Part shown: positions 43,767 through 54,920 of the stretch, one piece after another | How positions within the stretch are numbered: the stretch's first letter is position 1 | Layout: each line of letters begins with the position of its first letter | NCBI RefSeq assembly: GCF_042186555.1 | Contig: NC_133336.1 | Location: forward strand, 35,713,838-35,777,837 | Source: Aquarana catesbeiana | Lineage: Eukaryota > Chordata > Amphibia > Anura > Ranidae | DNA: 64,000 nt | Direction of reading: 5' to 3' | The notes under the pieces: generated by a model | Databases searched by the model: none | The model's input: only the letters and a program-made list of their open reading frames with translations | Told to the model about the DNA's origin: nothing | Position numbers and translations under genes: made by a program

Positions 43767-44274
43767 GTCTCATGTGGGTGCCAGTAAAGTCCACCATGAG
43801 CAGGACTGGTTATTGCAAATTGTTTAATGTTCCTATTTAAGCCATACCTTTTCACTTCCTGTTTGCCAGATTATTGTGCTCTCTCCTGCCAATATCTTGT
43901 CTTGTCACTCCAGCTGCCGTCCGTATCTTCGCTACCACTCGTTACAAACCTCTGGCTTGTTTTTCAGCTATGCTTCTGCTTAATCCCAACCTGCAACCAC
44001 TCATTGCTAAGCTTTGGCTTGTTTACTGACTACACTTCTGCTTATCCCTACCTGGTTTATCTGCTACTGGCCCCCGGCTTGCTCAACTCCTAGTGGGATA
44101 ATCCTGAGGACCGTGACCTGGTATTAACACCCAGCAAAATCTCCACCATCAGGAGCTTATGTCATCCGCCAGGGTGACCTGCTTCTGTACTTATCCAGCT
44201 GGTCGGTGGGTGCTGCTCTACTGTCATAGGTACTGGCCTCTGAGCCTGACTCCAGACCATGACAAAGGGAATCT
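43767..44274. repeat. LTR-like fragment
   Basis: The segment begins tgtctcatg and ends catgaca and is rich in cttggcttgttt/ctggcttg phrases seen in amphibian Gypsy-type LTRs from memory. The flanking 5-mers do not match, so the limits are uncertain. Confidence 0.35.
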
Positions 44275-44479
44275 ATCTTTTTAAACATTTGTAGATCTAG
44301 GTTATGTAAATGTACTGGAGTACATCACCTGGGCCTCCGTGAAATACATTTATAAAGCTCTGTTTATGGATCCCAAGCCCATTATCCCCTGCCAGATAAT
44401 GGGACTCTATGTAGACTCTATGATATGTAGATTCTATTCCTTCCGCACGCTGACACAGACTCAGAGATTATCCATTAAT

Positions 44480-44800
44480 GCGCCCACTTCCATAGATGAG
44501 ATTGACTGAGCAATAAACTTTTACCAAACACAAAACACATGGTCTAAATGGGTTTCCAATAGAATGGTATATGGCTCGCGAGACTCTTTAACCACCAGGT
44601 TTCATAATCTTTATAAAGTTACCCTTTGAACAACGTGAGTTTCCTCTGTCTATGCGTGAAGACTTGGCAGTTTTAATTCCTAAAACAAACAAAGACCTGC
44701 TCTATTGCAACCCATATAGACCAATTTCCTTGATAAACACGGATCTCAAAGTTCTCTCCAAAATCCTAGCTATTCGCCTAAATTCAGAAATAAACATAAG
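44480..44800 (+). pseudogene. L1-clade RT fragment
   Basis: Decayed plus-strand coding sequence includes FPLSMREDLAVLIPKTNKD and PYRPISLINTDLKVLSKILA, the N-terminal part of the L1 reverse transcriptase domain. Only about 300 bp survive, with neither endonuclease nor catalytic RT motif. Confidence 0.65.
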
Positions 44801-45073
44801 CTCTGCCCATTGGGTCACACTTTCAGGTTGACATTGTTGGTGAATTAAAAAAAAAAAATAGTGCCAAAAGCCCCTGTAAAGGAAGACACTTTACACTTGC
44901 CTCTGCTGGCACCTGTTTGTAGAAATTTTACTCCTTTACTGAGCAAGGCCGCCCAAGGGATCTTTACATCTGACACACTGAGCGGGATGCAGGCATCCAG
45001 CACACCCTGGAAATTCTTCGGACAACTTTGCTCAACAATGGAACAAAAATTCTGCAAACATTTATCAGGACTG
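44801..45073. other. Unassigned interval
   Basis: An A run at 44846-44857 is followed by a 79-codon plus-strand frame (44861-45100) that runs into the LTR. No domain recognised; probably not a gene. Confidence 0.35.
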
Positions 45074-45078
45074 GTAAG

Positions 45079-45504
45079 TGAAAGGAATTATACACCTTGA
45101 TGACCACCCTGGTTTATGCAGGCAGACCACAAGAACCCTGGGATCCGTGAGAGACCAAATGAGACATGGGAAACAGGCTTGAGTGTGTTCACAAGATCTC
45201 TGACTTTATGGAGGAAGACAATGATTAATATATAAGTAAAAATACTTGTCTAAAGGTTTTACAAAACTTACACTCAGTACTTTCATATCAAGAGTTAGAC
45301 TGCTTGACTAGATAACAAGGAATAGCTGATGACTTGCTGACACAGATTCGGCTTAACCACAGTATCTCATAGGGTGTGGTTCTATGCAAACTTGTTAGTT
45401 TAAGCTGATTATGGCAAAGCCCATACATACAAAAAGTTCACTTCTACTTTATGTAAAATGGCGGGAATCTAAGATGGAGTCAGTTGTTTATACATTCTCT
45501 TACA
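45079..45504 (-). repeat. Provirus 3' LTR
   Basis: Downstream LTR on the minus strand, preceded by a purine-rich tract. It ends in CCTTTCA next to the GTAAG target duplication (read on minus as CTTAC). Confidence 0.9.
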
Positions 45505-45516
45505 ATCCCCTCTTAA
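45505..45516 (-). other. Polypurine tract
   Basis: The minus strand reads AAGAGGGGA immediately before the 3' LTR, the expected plus-strand primer position. Confidence 0.65.
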
Positions 45517-45639
45517 GTCATGAACATGACTTACTTTCTCTCCACGGTAACATAATTAACTCTCTTATAATACATGCTAAAGTAGGCTTTATTAGCAGCA
45601 ACGGGTCAGGGGTTCAGGTAGCTCTACCAGTGATATACA

Positions 45640-46191
45640 TTACAAGTTTGAAACATGCATATACCTACTGCATATGGAGGGGTTAGTCTGTGTCTCATTC
45701 CCTATATTAAAACACCAGTCAAGGAAATGACTTCTACCCATTGTTGGAAAAGTAACAGTGGTGTTTACATATAAACTTGATATGTTGGTTAAAACAACGG
45801 GAGGAGTTCCATTTAGAAAAAGGGTGATATTTAAAGGTACAGCCATAAGGGGAATACGGGCTGTACTATGATGCAGTTTACTACATATCCAACATTTCTC
45901 ATACCCTGATTTCTGGGCATAATTATATTTGAATTTAAGTAGCAACATTTTGTCTGTAAAACTATCGGTTTTAACTCCTTCATTATCTGATTGTGTATCT
46001 CTCTTGTGTCTGGAATGTGTATTATCAATGGTGTTACTGGGTGACCCACATATGCCTTTAAGGGCTCCCAAGTCCTCAGGATGATAAATACAATTAGTTA
46101 TGATCCATGTAGGTAGGAACACTATCAGAGAGATTAGGAACAGGAGGAAAAATGCCTTCCCAGAAGTCTGTGGTGGAATAAGCGAGGTCAT
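45640..46191 (-). pseudogene. env: env N-terminal fragment
   Basis: An open frame of 183 codons with a hydrophobic leader (FFLLFLISLIVFLP), an RHKR basic site, a CWIC motif as in class I surface subunits, and several N-glycosylation sequons (NIT, NIS, NTT). The transmembrane subunit, fusion peptide and immunosuppressive region are missing. The polypurine tract follows within about 130 bp, so most of env is deleted. Confidence 0.7.
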
Positions 46192-46387
46192 CTTGTTCAG
46201 AGACTTTCACCTGCTTCACTCTCTTTTTGAGGATTTATTTCACCTCCTTTATCCTTGGATTGCTTCTAAGGTGTTTGGTTCACCTTCTTCACACGACTGG
46301 CATGAATCCAGGACTGTTGTCCATAGGTAAGGATCGCGGTACGTGTGACTCACAGTGGTTGGGGGTCAGAACGGATACTCTTGCTTC

Positions 46388-46651
46388 TTAGTACGATTCA
46401 GCTGTTGGACCACCACTACGTCTCCTACCTGGAAAGGGTGTGTAGGTTCCTTTTGAAGAGAAACAAGAGGTGCGAGCAACATTTCTTTCAACTCTGTCCA
46501 GAGTTTCAATGAGTTTCCTAATATACTCTCCCTGTATTACTTCTAGGTCCCGTCTTTCTAACATAAGTGGTTGTCTGGCCCACGGGGTGGGAAATGGCCT
46601 ACCGATAAAGACTTCAAATGGAGAGTATCCTGTTTTCTTAGAGGGGGTCAT
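46388..46651 (-). pseudogene. pol: Integrase C-terminal piece, out of frame
   Basis: It continues the integrase after a frame change: KTGYSPFEVFIGRPFPTP matches the region following the catalytic core in gamma-like integrases. A basic, SH3-like tail may be present. Confidence 0.7.
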
Positions 46652-48229
46652 TCATATTTCGGCCAAAACTGCTGGTAGGACTTTCTGGCACTTATTATAT
46701 GTGCCTCCTGTTGCTTTTCTTATTTTATCTTTAATGGTTCTGTTCATTCTCTCAATACCTGAACTCTGCGGGTGGTAAGGTATATGAAATGTCCAATCAA
46801 TTTTGAGTGCTTTCACTAAATCTTGGCACACTTTTGAAATAAAGGCAGGACCATTGTCAGCATTTATTTGGAGCGGGCATCCCCATCTAGGGATAATTTC
46901 CTGCATGAGTATTTTTACAACTGTTTGTGCATCTTCTTTTGTGGTTACAAATGCTTCTGTCTTTCTTGAGAACATGTCTACTATCACAAGTAAATATTTC
47001 TGTCTTTTAACTAACTTGGGCATATGGGTGAAGTCAATCTGTAAATGTGTAAAAGGTGTGGATGGATATGTAAGGTGTTCATGTTTTGCCTTGTGTGGAT
47101 TTCTTGGGTTGTTTCGGATGCATGTGATGCATCTGGCAACATATGATTTGACCAAAGAGGGAAGACTGTGGATAAAGAAATCATTGGCCAATAATTCACA
47201 GCCTCTCTGCCCTATCCCATGATACTGAGAAATAAGTAAAGGTGCACTAGCTACAGGTATACATGGTCTTCCCTCTTGACAGACAAGTCCAGTATCTGGG
47301 CTTTTCTGCACTAACAGGGGCATTTCAGGTGCAAGTGATGGCATTTGTGTGGTAGCTTCTTGTTTAGAAGCTCCTTCTTTTGCTGCTTTATTAGCTAAGG
47401 CATTTCCTTTTGAAACATCATCTTGGTTTGTGGTATGTGCCTTGCAGTGGAGGATAGCTATAGAGCGAGGCAATTTAATCGCTTCCAGAAGGCTGGACAC
47501 TAATGTTGAATGTGAAATAGATTTGCCATCTGCTGATATGTACCCTCTTCTTAACCAGATAATACCAAAATCATGGCATACACCGAATGCGTATTTAGAA
47601 TCTGTATAAATGTTCATATCTTGTCCTTCACAGAGCTGGCATGCTCTTGTAAGGGCAATCAGTTCTGCAGCCTGTGCTGATTGAAATGGGACTGGGTTTG
47701 CTTCGAGCACTACATCAGGCAACTGGACTAAAGCATATCCTGCATAATATATGTTGTCATTTGATCTAGAACAAGAACCATCAACAAAGACATTTTGTGC
47801 CCCAGGGATTGTAGTGGAAGACATATCTGCACGTGGAGATGTGTCCTGGTGGATTATTTCCATGCACTCATGTTGAGGAACTACCTCATCCTCTTCTCCT
47901 TTTAGACCTAGTAAGGCATTTAGGATTAGGGCTGGGTCTGAAGTAGGTGAAGCATATTTTATTTTGAGATTTGGATTTGAGAGGAGAATAACCTCGTATC
48001 CACTCAATCTTTGGGCTGACACATGTTGGGTATGAATATTTTTCAACAAAATGTATACATTATGAGTAGTATGTAAGGTGGTTGGATGTCCTAGAGTAAA
48101 AGAAGTAGCCATTTCTACTACCATAGCACAGGATGCCAAAGCTCTGAGACATGCCGGCATGCCCTGTACCGACATTGCCACTACTCTTGAAAAAAATGCA
48201 ATAGGGCGGAATCTTCCGCGCCACAACAC
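46652..48229 (-). CDS. pol: pol: RT connection, RNase H and integrase, open frame
   Basis: A 525-codon open frame. RNase H shows FVDGSCS, an AAELIAL Glu and YTDSKYAF. Integrase shows an N-terminal zinc-binding region (YHGIGQRG and CITC), then the DDE core: Asp in QIDFTHM, Asp in NADNGPAF, Glu in SSGIERMNR. It ends by a frame change near 46652, with the C-terminal portion continuing in another frame at 46651-46388 (SPFEVFIGRPFPTP). It is unusual for so long a frame to stay open in a provirus otherwise so damaged. It has no start of its own and would have been part of a polyprotein. Confidence 0.85.
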   Translation of the reverse strand: MLWRGRFRPIAFFSRVVAMSVQGMPACLRALASCAMVVEMATSFTLGHPTTLHTTHNVYILLKNIHTQHVSAQRLSGYEVILLSNPNLKIKYASPTSDPALILNALLGLKGEEDEVVPQHECMEIIHQDTSPRADMSSTTIPGAQNVFVDGSCSRSNDNIYYAGYALVQLPDVVLEANPVPFQSAQAAELIALTRACQLCEGQDMNIYTDSKYAFGVCHDFGIIWLRRGYISADGKSISHSTLVSSLLEAIKLPRSIAILHCKAHTTNQDDVSKGNALANKAAKEGASKQEATTQMPSLAPEMPLLVQKSPDTGLVCQEGRPCIPVASAPLLISQYHGIGQRGCELLANDFFIHSLPSLVKSYVARCITCIRNNPRNPHKAKHEHLTYPSTPFTHLQIDFTHMPKLVKRQKYLLVIVDMFSRKTEAFVTTKEDAQTVVKILMQEIIPRWGCPLQINADNGPAFISKVCQDLVKALKIDWTFHIPYHPQSSGIERMNRTIKDKIRKATGGTYNKCQKVLPAVLAEI

Positions 48230-49475
48230 TGTCAGGCCATTGTTTTACAATTGTCCCTGGCAAACAAGTGAAACATTATGCCATAATTGGGCAGTCTGAG
48301 GCCAGGGGCCGTTACCATTGCTGTCTTAAGGTACACAAATGCATCACACGTTTCTTCTGTCCATTTTACACAATCTGGCATGTCTGAGCCTGTGGCCTGC
48401 CTCAGGAGGTTATCCTAGAAAGAGCAGTCAGGTATCCATTGGCGGCAGTAACCAATCATACCATGAAAAGATCATATCTTTCCTTGTCAGTGGGCGGGGC
48501 AGACCCACGAGAGCCACAGCTCTCTTGTGACTAACTCTCCTTTTGTGAGGGTAAAACCAAGGTATTCAACAGTGTCTTGACACCATTGCAATTTTTTTTA
48601 GAGAAATTGTGACCATTTTCTGCTAACCAGTACAATAAATCTTTACCATCCTCTCTGCTGGTAACCTGGCTCGGAGTGCATAACAACAAATCATCAACAT
48701 ACTATAATAGGACTGAACCATGGCGGGGAGTCCAGGACCGCAGGGTTGCCTGGAGTACAACTGAATAGACTACAGGGGAGTCTACATACCCTTGGGGCAT
48801 TCTGCACCAGGTCATCTGGTGATCTCTAAAACAAAATGCAAGAATAGGCTGTGTCTCTTCGTCCACCGGGACACTAAGAAATGCATTTGCTAAATCAATT
48901 ACTGTGAAATACTCTGCATCAGATGGTATGGAAGTCAGAAGTGATGGCACATCATGTACTATAGGTGCTATGGGCACTACAAGATTATTTATGGCCCTAA
49001 GGTCTTAGGGCCAAACCTATAACTGCCATCCAGCTTTTTGACTGGATTTATAGGAGTGTTGTAAGGTGAAATTGCTTCCTTTTAAAATTCCTTGTTTAAG
49101 GAAATGTTCCACCATGGGAGCAATTCCATCCTTTTCTTTTGAAAAGGGTATTTTTGTGGTATATGAGTTCTGCCCAAAGTTTGAGGGTGGCTTTGTATGG
49201 GGTACAGGAGATGAGACCCACATCCAAAGATCAATCTGACCAGGTTTTTTTTAATCTTTTGGGAATTCTTCTGTTGGTACTTCATTACTTAGGGCCAAAA
49301 TGGCCACGATGGGGACCTTTTTTGAATAGACAGTAACACCGCCACTTGGGGACATTATTATATTCATACCCAATTTTCCCAGCAAGTCCCTACCCAAGAG
49401 ATTCACTGGACAATTTGGTATAATCCTAAAGCTGTGATGGATTTCATATCCCACTGAGGGTCTCCTGAAAACCAT
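48230..49475 (-). pseudogene. pol: pol: protease C-terminus and reverse transcriptase, broken
   Basis: The first piece (49475-49251) contains the protease C-terminal motif LLGRDLLGKLG but not the catalytic DTG. RT sequence follows in several frames. 48977-48702 carries FTVIDLANAFLSVPV (palm Asp) and WCRMPQG, and a YVDD box can be read near 48690 in another frame. Multiple stops and frameshifts; not functional. Confidence 0.8.
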
Positions 49476-49520
49476 GGGAAAGCCTTCATGTCACCAAGAC
49501 ATAAACCTTTTTACCATATC

Positions 49521-49715
49521 CTAATGAAATTCATCATTATCTCCATCTCGGGGAAAGGGATCACTACTTTGCATAGTTTCAGTCCACCCTGCTAAATTTG
49601 ACACCCAAGGATTTATAAATTCATAATCAGTACCACAAACCCTAGCAACATAATCCTTACAAACTTCCCTGGGGTTAGGGGGAGGCGGAGCCTCTTTACC
49701 ATGTTCTTGACCCAT
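49521..49715 (-). pseudogene. gag: gag N-terminal remnant (matrix start)
   Basis: A 64-codon frame starts MGQ, with the Gly-2 expected for N-myristoylation, and ends soon after DNDEFH. Capsid and nucleocapsid are absent: within about 50 bp the sequence has passed into the end of protease. The deletion therefore removes most of gag and the protease active site. Confidence 0.6.
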
Positions 49716-50098
49716 ATTACAGTGAACGAGAGGCTGTCTTACCTTACAGCTTCTTCTACACAACAAATTATCTTATACTTCTATCACGACAGAAAGACAA
49801 AGCAGGTTTTGGGTCACGGTGGTGGTTACCTCATAAACTCTTTCTCCTTCCCAAAAGGAGTTACAGTACTGTTTTGTCTAATGTTAATGAATCCTCTCTC
49901 TAGGACTCAGGTCTCCCAAAGACCTTTCACAATGTTAATGAATCCTCTCTCTAGGACTCGGGTCTCCCAAAGACCTTTAAGGCGTGGTCCGTCTCCTTTC
50001 TATATAAATTTTAAAGGACTAAAGCTTTATCAGAGCCGAGGCAAGAAAAATAATTTGTCAAATAAGACAAATGTTTACTTACCACGGATGATTGCTTT

Positions 50099-50116
50099 AT
50101 CCGGGACGAGCCCCCA
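50099..50116 (-). other. Primer binding site, proline tRNA type
   Basis: The minus strand reads TGGGGGCTCGTCCCGGAT two bases inside the 5' LTR. It differs by one base from the proline-tRNA primer site of gammaretroviruses. Confidence 0.85.
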
Positions 50117-50118
50117 TT

Positions 50119-50545
50119 TGAAAGGAATTCTACACCTTGACGACCACCCTGGTTTATGCAGGCAGACCACGGGGACCCTCGGATCCCTGAAAGACCAAAT
50201 GAGACACGGGAAACAGGCTTGAGTGTGTTCACAAGATCTCTGACTTTAATGAGGAAGACAATGGTTTATATACAAGTAAAAATACGTGTCTAAGGGTTTT
50301 CTAAAACTTACACTCAGTACTTTCTTATCAAGAGTTAGACTGCTTGACTAGATAACAAGAAATAGCTGATGACTTGCTGACACAGATTTGGCTTAACCAC
50401 AGTATCTCATAGGGTGTGGTTCTATGCAAACTTGTTAGTTTAAGCTGATTATGGCAAAACTCATACATACAAAAATTTCACTTCTACTTTATGTAAAATG
50501 GAGGGGAATCTAAGATGGAGTCAGTTGTTTATACATTCTTTTACA
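50119..50545 (-). repeat. Provirus 5' LTR
   Basis: Minus-strand upstream LTR, next to the primer binding site. It is alignable over its whole length with 45079-45504. Confidence 0.9.
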
Positions 50546-50561
50546 GTAAGGACAAAGGGTA

Positions 50562-50726
50562 GATTTACTAAAACGGGAGCACACAGAATCTGGTGCAGCT
50601 GTGTATGGTAGCCAATCAGCTTCTAAGTTCAGCTTGTTCAACTAAGCTTTGGCAAAAAAACCTGGAAGCTGATTGGTTACTATGCAGAACAGCACCATAT
50701 TTTGCATGCTTCAGTTTTAGTAAATG
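50562..50726. mobile_element. Small hairpin element
   Basis: gatttactaaaac at the left and gttttagtaaatg at the right are inverted. Inner blocks (gtagccaatcagcttc / gaagctgattggttac) extend the stem to about 165 bp. The provirus integrated 11 bp to its left. Confidence 0.65.
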
Positions 50727-51302
50727 ACTCCCTATGTGTCTTATTTTTTTTTTGTAGCAATGGAGTCACTTTAAATCCCATTCTGATAACAGGAGTTAAT
50801 TAAAGTGGATCCTACTTTAGCAATAGCCAGTTTCAGCGACTGATCTGACCTTGTTAGTGCAGATCATAGGCTTATACTGTGATCTCATCCTATCAGAAGC
50901 TACAGCAAATCTGTACAGTGTTTGTTGGGGTTTTTTTATTTTTATTTTATTCTTTAATATTTTTTTTTAAGCGGAACTTAACTGTACCGGAGCACCACAA
51001 ACTGAAAAGTCTATTTAATTAATTTTTAATCAAAGCAAACTCACTCATCCCTCTGTGCTTTATTTTGCTGAGAAATCACTTTGAAAAACACCAATCCACC
51101 CCCCCCCCTTGAGCAAAAACAGATGGTCCATGTACCATTTATGTCCTTGAATCCATTTGCCTTTAGCTCAGGCATGCATGCAGGAGTGTGTGCTTAGCTG
51201 AGAAAGCCCCTCCTCCCCTTCTGAAGACTCCTGGAATGCATGATATAATTTGCCTTGGCCAGAAACCAGGAAGTAACTGAAGAACTGTAAAGAAAAAAAA
51301 GT
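50727..51302. other. Unassigned interval
   Basis: AT-rich with a T-rich tract near 50935-50970. No gene or element ends seen. Confidence 0.4.
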
Positions 51303-51583
51303 TTAAGCCTAGGTTCACATTGGAGCTATTTGAGAGATCAAATCTCATGACAAGTCGCAACCTATTGGAGGCAATGGCACTGTTCCAATTGGTGCGACAC
51401 CAATTTTGCGGCGCTGCACCGATTTCAAAAAGTAGTTCCTGCTCTACTTTTGCAGATTTCAGGTGCGACTTCAATAGACATCTGTGCATGAAGCCACACA
51501 GATGTCTATCAAGTAGCACCTGAAATCCCTTCAAGTTAAGTAGCGCGATTTCAAAGTAGCATCAATGTGAACCAGGCCTAAAA
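51303..51583. mobile_element. Miniature element, TTAAGCCTAGGTTCACATTG ends
   Basis: Left ttaagcctaggttcacattg and right caatgtgaaccaggcctaaa are inverted repeats. It is related to 18229-18586. Short ORFs on both strands are incidental. Confidence 0.65.
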
Positions 51584-52290
51584 CAAGTAATTATATTATA
51601 ATTTCCTATTTACTAATGCTTGCAGCATAAGAATTAAAAATAGTCTATGATGATTTGAGAGAGTGCGATTCCACTTTAACCCTCAATTAGCCATAAGGAA
51701 CCTCCCTGGCTTTTTCTCTGTTTCTTAGTCATTAGCAAACATTATAGTCACTTACACTCATTTTGAATTTAATTTATATCAGCAGGGGTTGATTTTGGTG
51801 CTGTCTAGCACATACAGTAATTGGTTATGTAAAAAGCAATAGTAACAATCCATAACAACAAGGAAATAAAATGTGAGAAATATCAAGTGAATTATTGTTT
51901 CTCTGAATTATTTTAAATAAATGTGAAAAACATACAATTAATAAAAAACAAAAGCAAAAAAAAAAAAAAAAAAAACAACGTGAATGAATGCATTAAAGCC
52001 TGTGTTTACTATGTGTAATTTGAAATCATCTGTTTAGATGGAAGCAATCTGTTTGAAACTCTTTTATGACTGATGATCTGATTGATTAAACAACAATCCA
52101 TGCCGGTATTCACAGTAAAAATGGCAAGAGACTTCTACACACGGACTGCTGTTTATAATATACTCTGCCTGCATATCAGTCTGCTTAGAAATACTCCATT
52201 TAACATTCTGCCTTTTCACCCGGCCCTGGCGAAGGGTGATTGTGTGACCTCCGCAGCATGTTGGCTGTCTTTTGCTCTGCTTGTAACCAG
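51584..52290. other. Unassigned interval
   Basis: AT-rich with an A run at about 51956-51975. No recognised gene or repeat terminus. Confidence 0.4.
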
Positions 52291-54033
52291 TTAACCACTT
52301 GCGGACTGCCCACCGTACATTTACTGTGGCAGGGTGGCCGCTCTGTGCCAGATCACGTACCTAGTATGTCAGCGGTCCCCAACCTTTTTGGCACCAGGGA
52401 GAGGCTGTGTGGAAGAAAGCGATTTTTTTCGCAGGCAATTTGATGGGGCAATGGCTGGTGTTAACGCTTCAATCATCCCAGCACCATGGTTGATATGGTG
52501 TCAGGGTGATTGAAGAGCATTACATTGCAATATAAAATTAAATGGTTCAATTGACCATAATGCAGGATCAGTGGGAGCCCTGAGCGTGTCACTTGCCACT
52601 GTGGACTGCCACCAGATGCAGCTTGTCACTTGCCACGTCGCCTGCCACCGGAGCCGGATTGTGACTTGCCATGTCCCCTGCCACCAGATGCAGCTTGTCA
52701 CTTGCCACGTCGCCTGCCACCGGAGCTGGATTATGACTTGCCATGTCCCCTGCTACCAGATGCAGCTTGTCACTTGCCACGTCGCCTGCCGCCGGAGTCG
52801 GATTGTGACTTTCCACATCCCCTGCCACCAGATGCAGCTTGTCACTTGCCATGTCGCCTGCCACCGGAGGAGGATTGTCACTTGCCACGTCGCCTTCCAG
52901 TGCCACCAGATGTGGATTGTCCCAGCATTGGTGGCAGCACTGGTCCATTTAGCACAGAGACAGGCCTCTGTAGAGTGGTTGGTTCTGAGTGAAGGCAGGA
53001 GAGCGGCAATGCGGGGTGGGTGGTGAGAGATGTCATCTCTGCTCACCCGCCCGCTTCTCTCATCCGCCCATCCACTTCTCTCATCCACCCAGCTCTCTCA
53101 TCTGCCTGCCCGCCTGTCTCTCTCATGCCGCCCGCCGCACATGTAGTCTGGCTGCAGAGCCGGTAGTGGGCCGCGACCCAGTGGTTGGGGACACCTGTAG
53201 TACGTGATCTGATACTTCTGGTTCTGGGGAGCATCAGCGGACATCAGGTCCGTAGTACCCGGCACTAGGCCCAGCGGCAGGTACAGTGGACTCGATGTCT
53301 GCTGGCCCCCGCAGATTACACGGGCAGAACAGCCTATGGAAGGCAGATCGCCATTCTGTCAGAGGGGAAGGCATCGATCCTGTGTTCCTGCAAAGCAGGA
53401 ACACCAATCTTTGCCTTCCTCCAGTCAAAGCACCTCCTCCACACTAAGCACAACCTAGGCATACATTTAACACTTGGATCGCCCCTGATGTTAACTCCTT
53501 CCCTGCCAGTGTCATTAGTACAGTGGCAGTGCATGTTTTTTAGCACTGATCACTGTATTAGTGTCACTGGTCCCCAAAAAGTGTCAAAAGTGTTAGGTGT
53601 CTGATTTGTCCGCTACAATATCGCTGTCCTGCTATAAGTCGCTGATCTCTGCCATTACTAGTAAAAAAAATTTAAAAATAAAAGTACGCTTAGTGGGATT
53701 TTTTTTTTTTTTTTAGCAAAAATATGTAGCAGAATACATATTGGCCTACATTTATGAAGAAATTAGATTTTTTACATTTTTTTTTATTGGATGTGTCTTA
53801 TAGCAGAAAGTGAAAATAGTTTTTGTTTTTGTTTAAAACGCAAAGAATAAAAACCGCAGAGGAGATCAAATACCACCAAAAGAAAGCTCTATTTGTGAGC
53901 AAAAAAAAGGGCAGAAATGTTATTTGGGTATAGCGTCGAACAACCGTGCAATTGTCAGTAAAATGAACGCAGTGCCATATCGCAAAAAATGGCCTGGTCA
54001 TGAAGTAGGGTAAATCTTCTGGAGCTGAAGTGG
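52291..54033 (+). repeat. TTAACCACTT-family repeat carrying a hAT element
   Basis: It starts ttaaccacttgcggactg and ends gagctgaagtgg, with internal blocks gttaactccttccctgccag, ctggtccccaaaaagtgtca and gctctatttgtgag matching the other copies. Removing 52370-53197 restores a continuous repeat. Confidence 0.65.
52370..53197. mobile_element. hAT-type element with minisatellite interior
   Basis: Ends are CAGCGGTCCCCAACCTTTTT and the inverse GTGGTTGGGGACACCTG. Flanking 8-mers tagtatgt (52362-52369) and tagtacgt (53198-53205) differ by one transition. Positions about 52612-52930 are tandem units alternating between cttgccacgtcgcctgccac and cttgccatgtcccctgccac. The units lack stops, so long ORFs appear on both strands (52571-53026 plus, 52589-52948 minus). 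These are repeat artefacts. Confidence 0.78.
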
Positions 54034-54920
54034 ACAATAAATACTTTGGACTCCTAAGGATATTTTATTTGGCACTCTCTTTCACCTATTATGCTTAGAA
54101 AGCATTTCTAGGTTAATGACCTCAATGGCAGCACACTCTCAACCTACTAAATGGACAAGCAATAGGTCGTCACTCCGCACTTTCCTCCTGTCCCGTGTAA
54201 GTACATGAGTCAGGGCTGCTGTTAAAAAAAAAAAATCACAGGGCCCCCTTCCCCTGCCTGAAAGTGACTGAGGACATAGATTTATCAGTCCCTTTCTCTG
54301 TAGCCTCAGCTGCACAGATGAATGAATAGAAAGCGCTTAAAGGCTTTCTGCTCGTTCACAAACTTCACTGGTGAATGGACACAGGAGTGAATGGTACCGA
54401 TCGCTCACTGTGTTTATTCAGGAAAGGAAGGGCAAATTACATATTTAGCGGCCTCTTCTCCTGCTCTCCATCTTGAAATATCCCCCTATGTGCCCGTAGC
54501 AGTTGCCAGCGGGGGGAGGAGAGGAGGGAAGTTGGCAGCAATGTGGGGGAAAGTGGCACACGGGGGGGGACCTGGATAGATGGAAGGGATGCATGTGCTG
54601 GAACCAATCCCCCTGCAGTGCAGCCAGAGGGGGAAAGAAAAGAAGAAGCTGGCAGTGCTGCAGGTGGAGGCAGAAGAGAATTGGTGTTTGCAATAAGACA
54701 GTACAGCTGGACCTTCTGCTCTACAGGTGCCCGCACCCCCTTTTGAACTGATGGGGCTTGGGCCCAGTACAGGAGGGCTGGATATACTGTCTTATCAGCG
54801 GCCCTGACATGAGTGCTGCAGTAGAGCCTGATTAACTGTGATAACACCTAACATGCTAACTGTGCGAACATCTTGAATGCTGCTGTACGTGGGATTGCAG
54901 GGGCTGATAGCAAGCCAAGC
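54034..54920. other. Unassigned interval
   Basis: No gene supported. The frames at 54437-54847 and 54503-54751 overlap in opposite strands and have no domain; the sequence is GC-richer than its surroundings and may be an old repeat. Confidence 0.35.

Larger units (their letters stand above)
45079..50545 (-). mobile_element. Class I-like endogenous retrovirus, minus strand, internally deleted
   Basis: Two LTRs (45079-45504, 426 bp; 50119-50545, 427 bp) begin TG and end CA and are flanked by identical GTAAG (45074-45078 and 50546-50550). By eye they differ at about 26 positions (about 6%). Reading right to left: primer binding site, a short gag remnant, protease end, broken RT, open RNase H-integrase frame, env N-terminal piece, polypurine tract. 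Total 5.5 kb against 8 kb or more for intact relatives, so most of gag, the protease active site and most of env are gone. A proline-type primer site and an SU CWIC motif point to a gamma-like (class I) origin; an epsilon-like relative is possible. Confidence 0.9.

Noticed and set aside
44861..45100. 79-codon plus-strand frame next to the provirus
   Set aside because: It runs across the LTR boundary, so its end is accidental, and no domain is recognised.
46803..47609. Plus-strand frames of 139 and 86 codons
   Set aside because: Antisense shadows of the retroviral RNase H-integrase frame.
52571..53026. 151-codon plus and 119-codon minus open frames with repeated motifs
   Set aside because: Both strands of a stop-free minisatellite inside a hAT-type element are open; no domain is present and composition follows the repeat unit.
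54437..54847. 136-codon minus-strand frame, Pro/Ser/Leu-rich
   Set aside because: Opposed by open frames on the other strand, no domain, no splice or promoter context.
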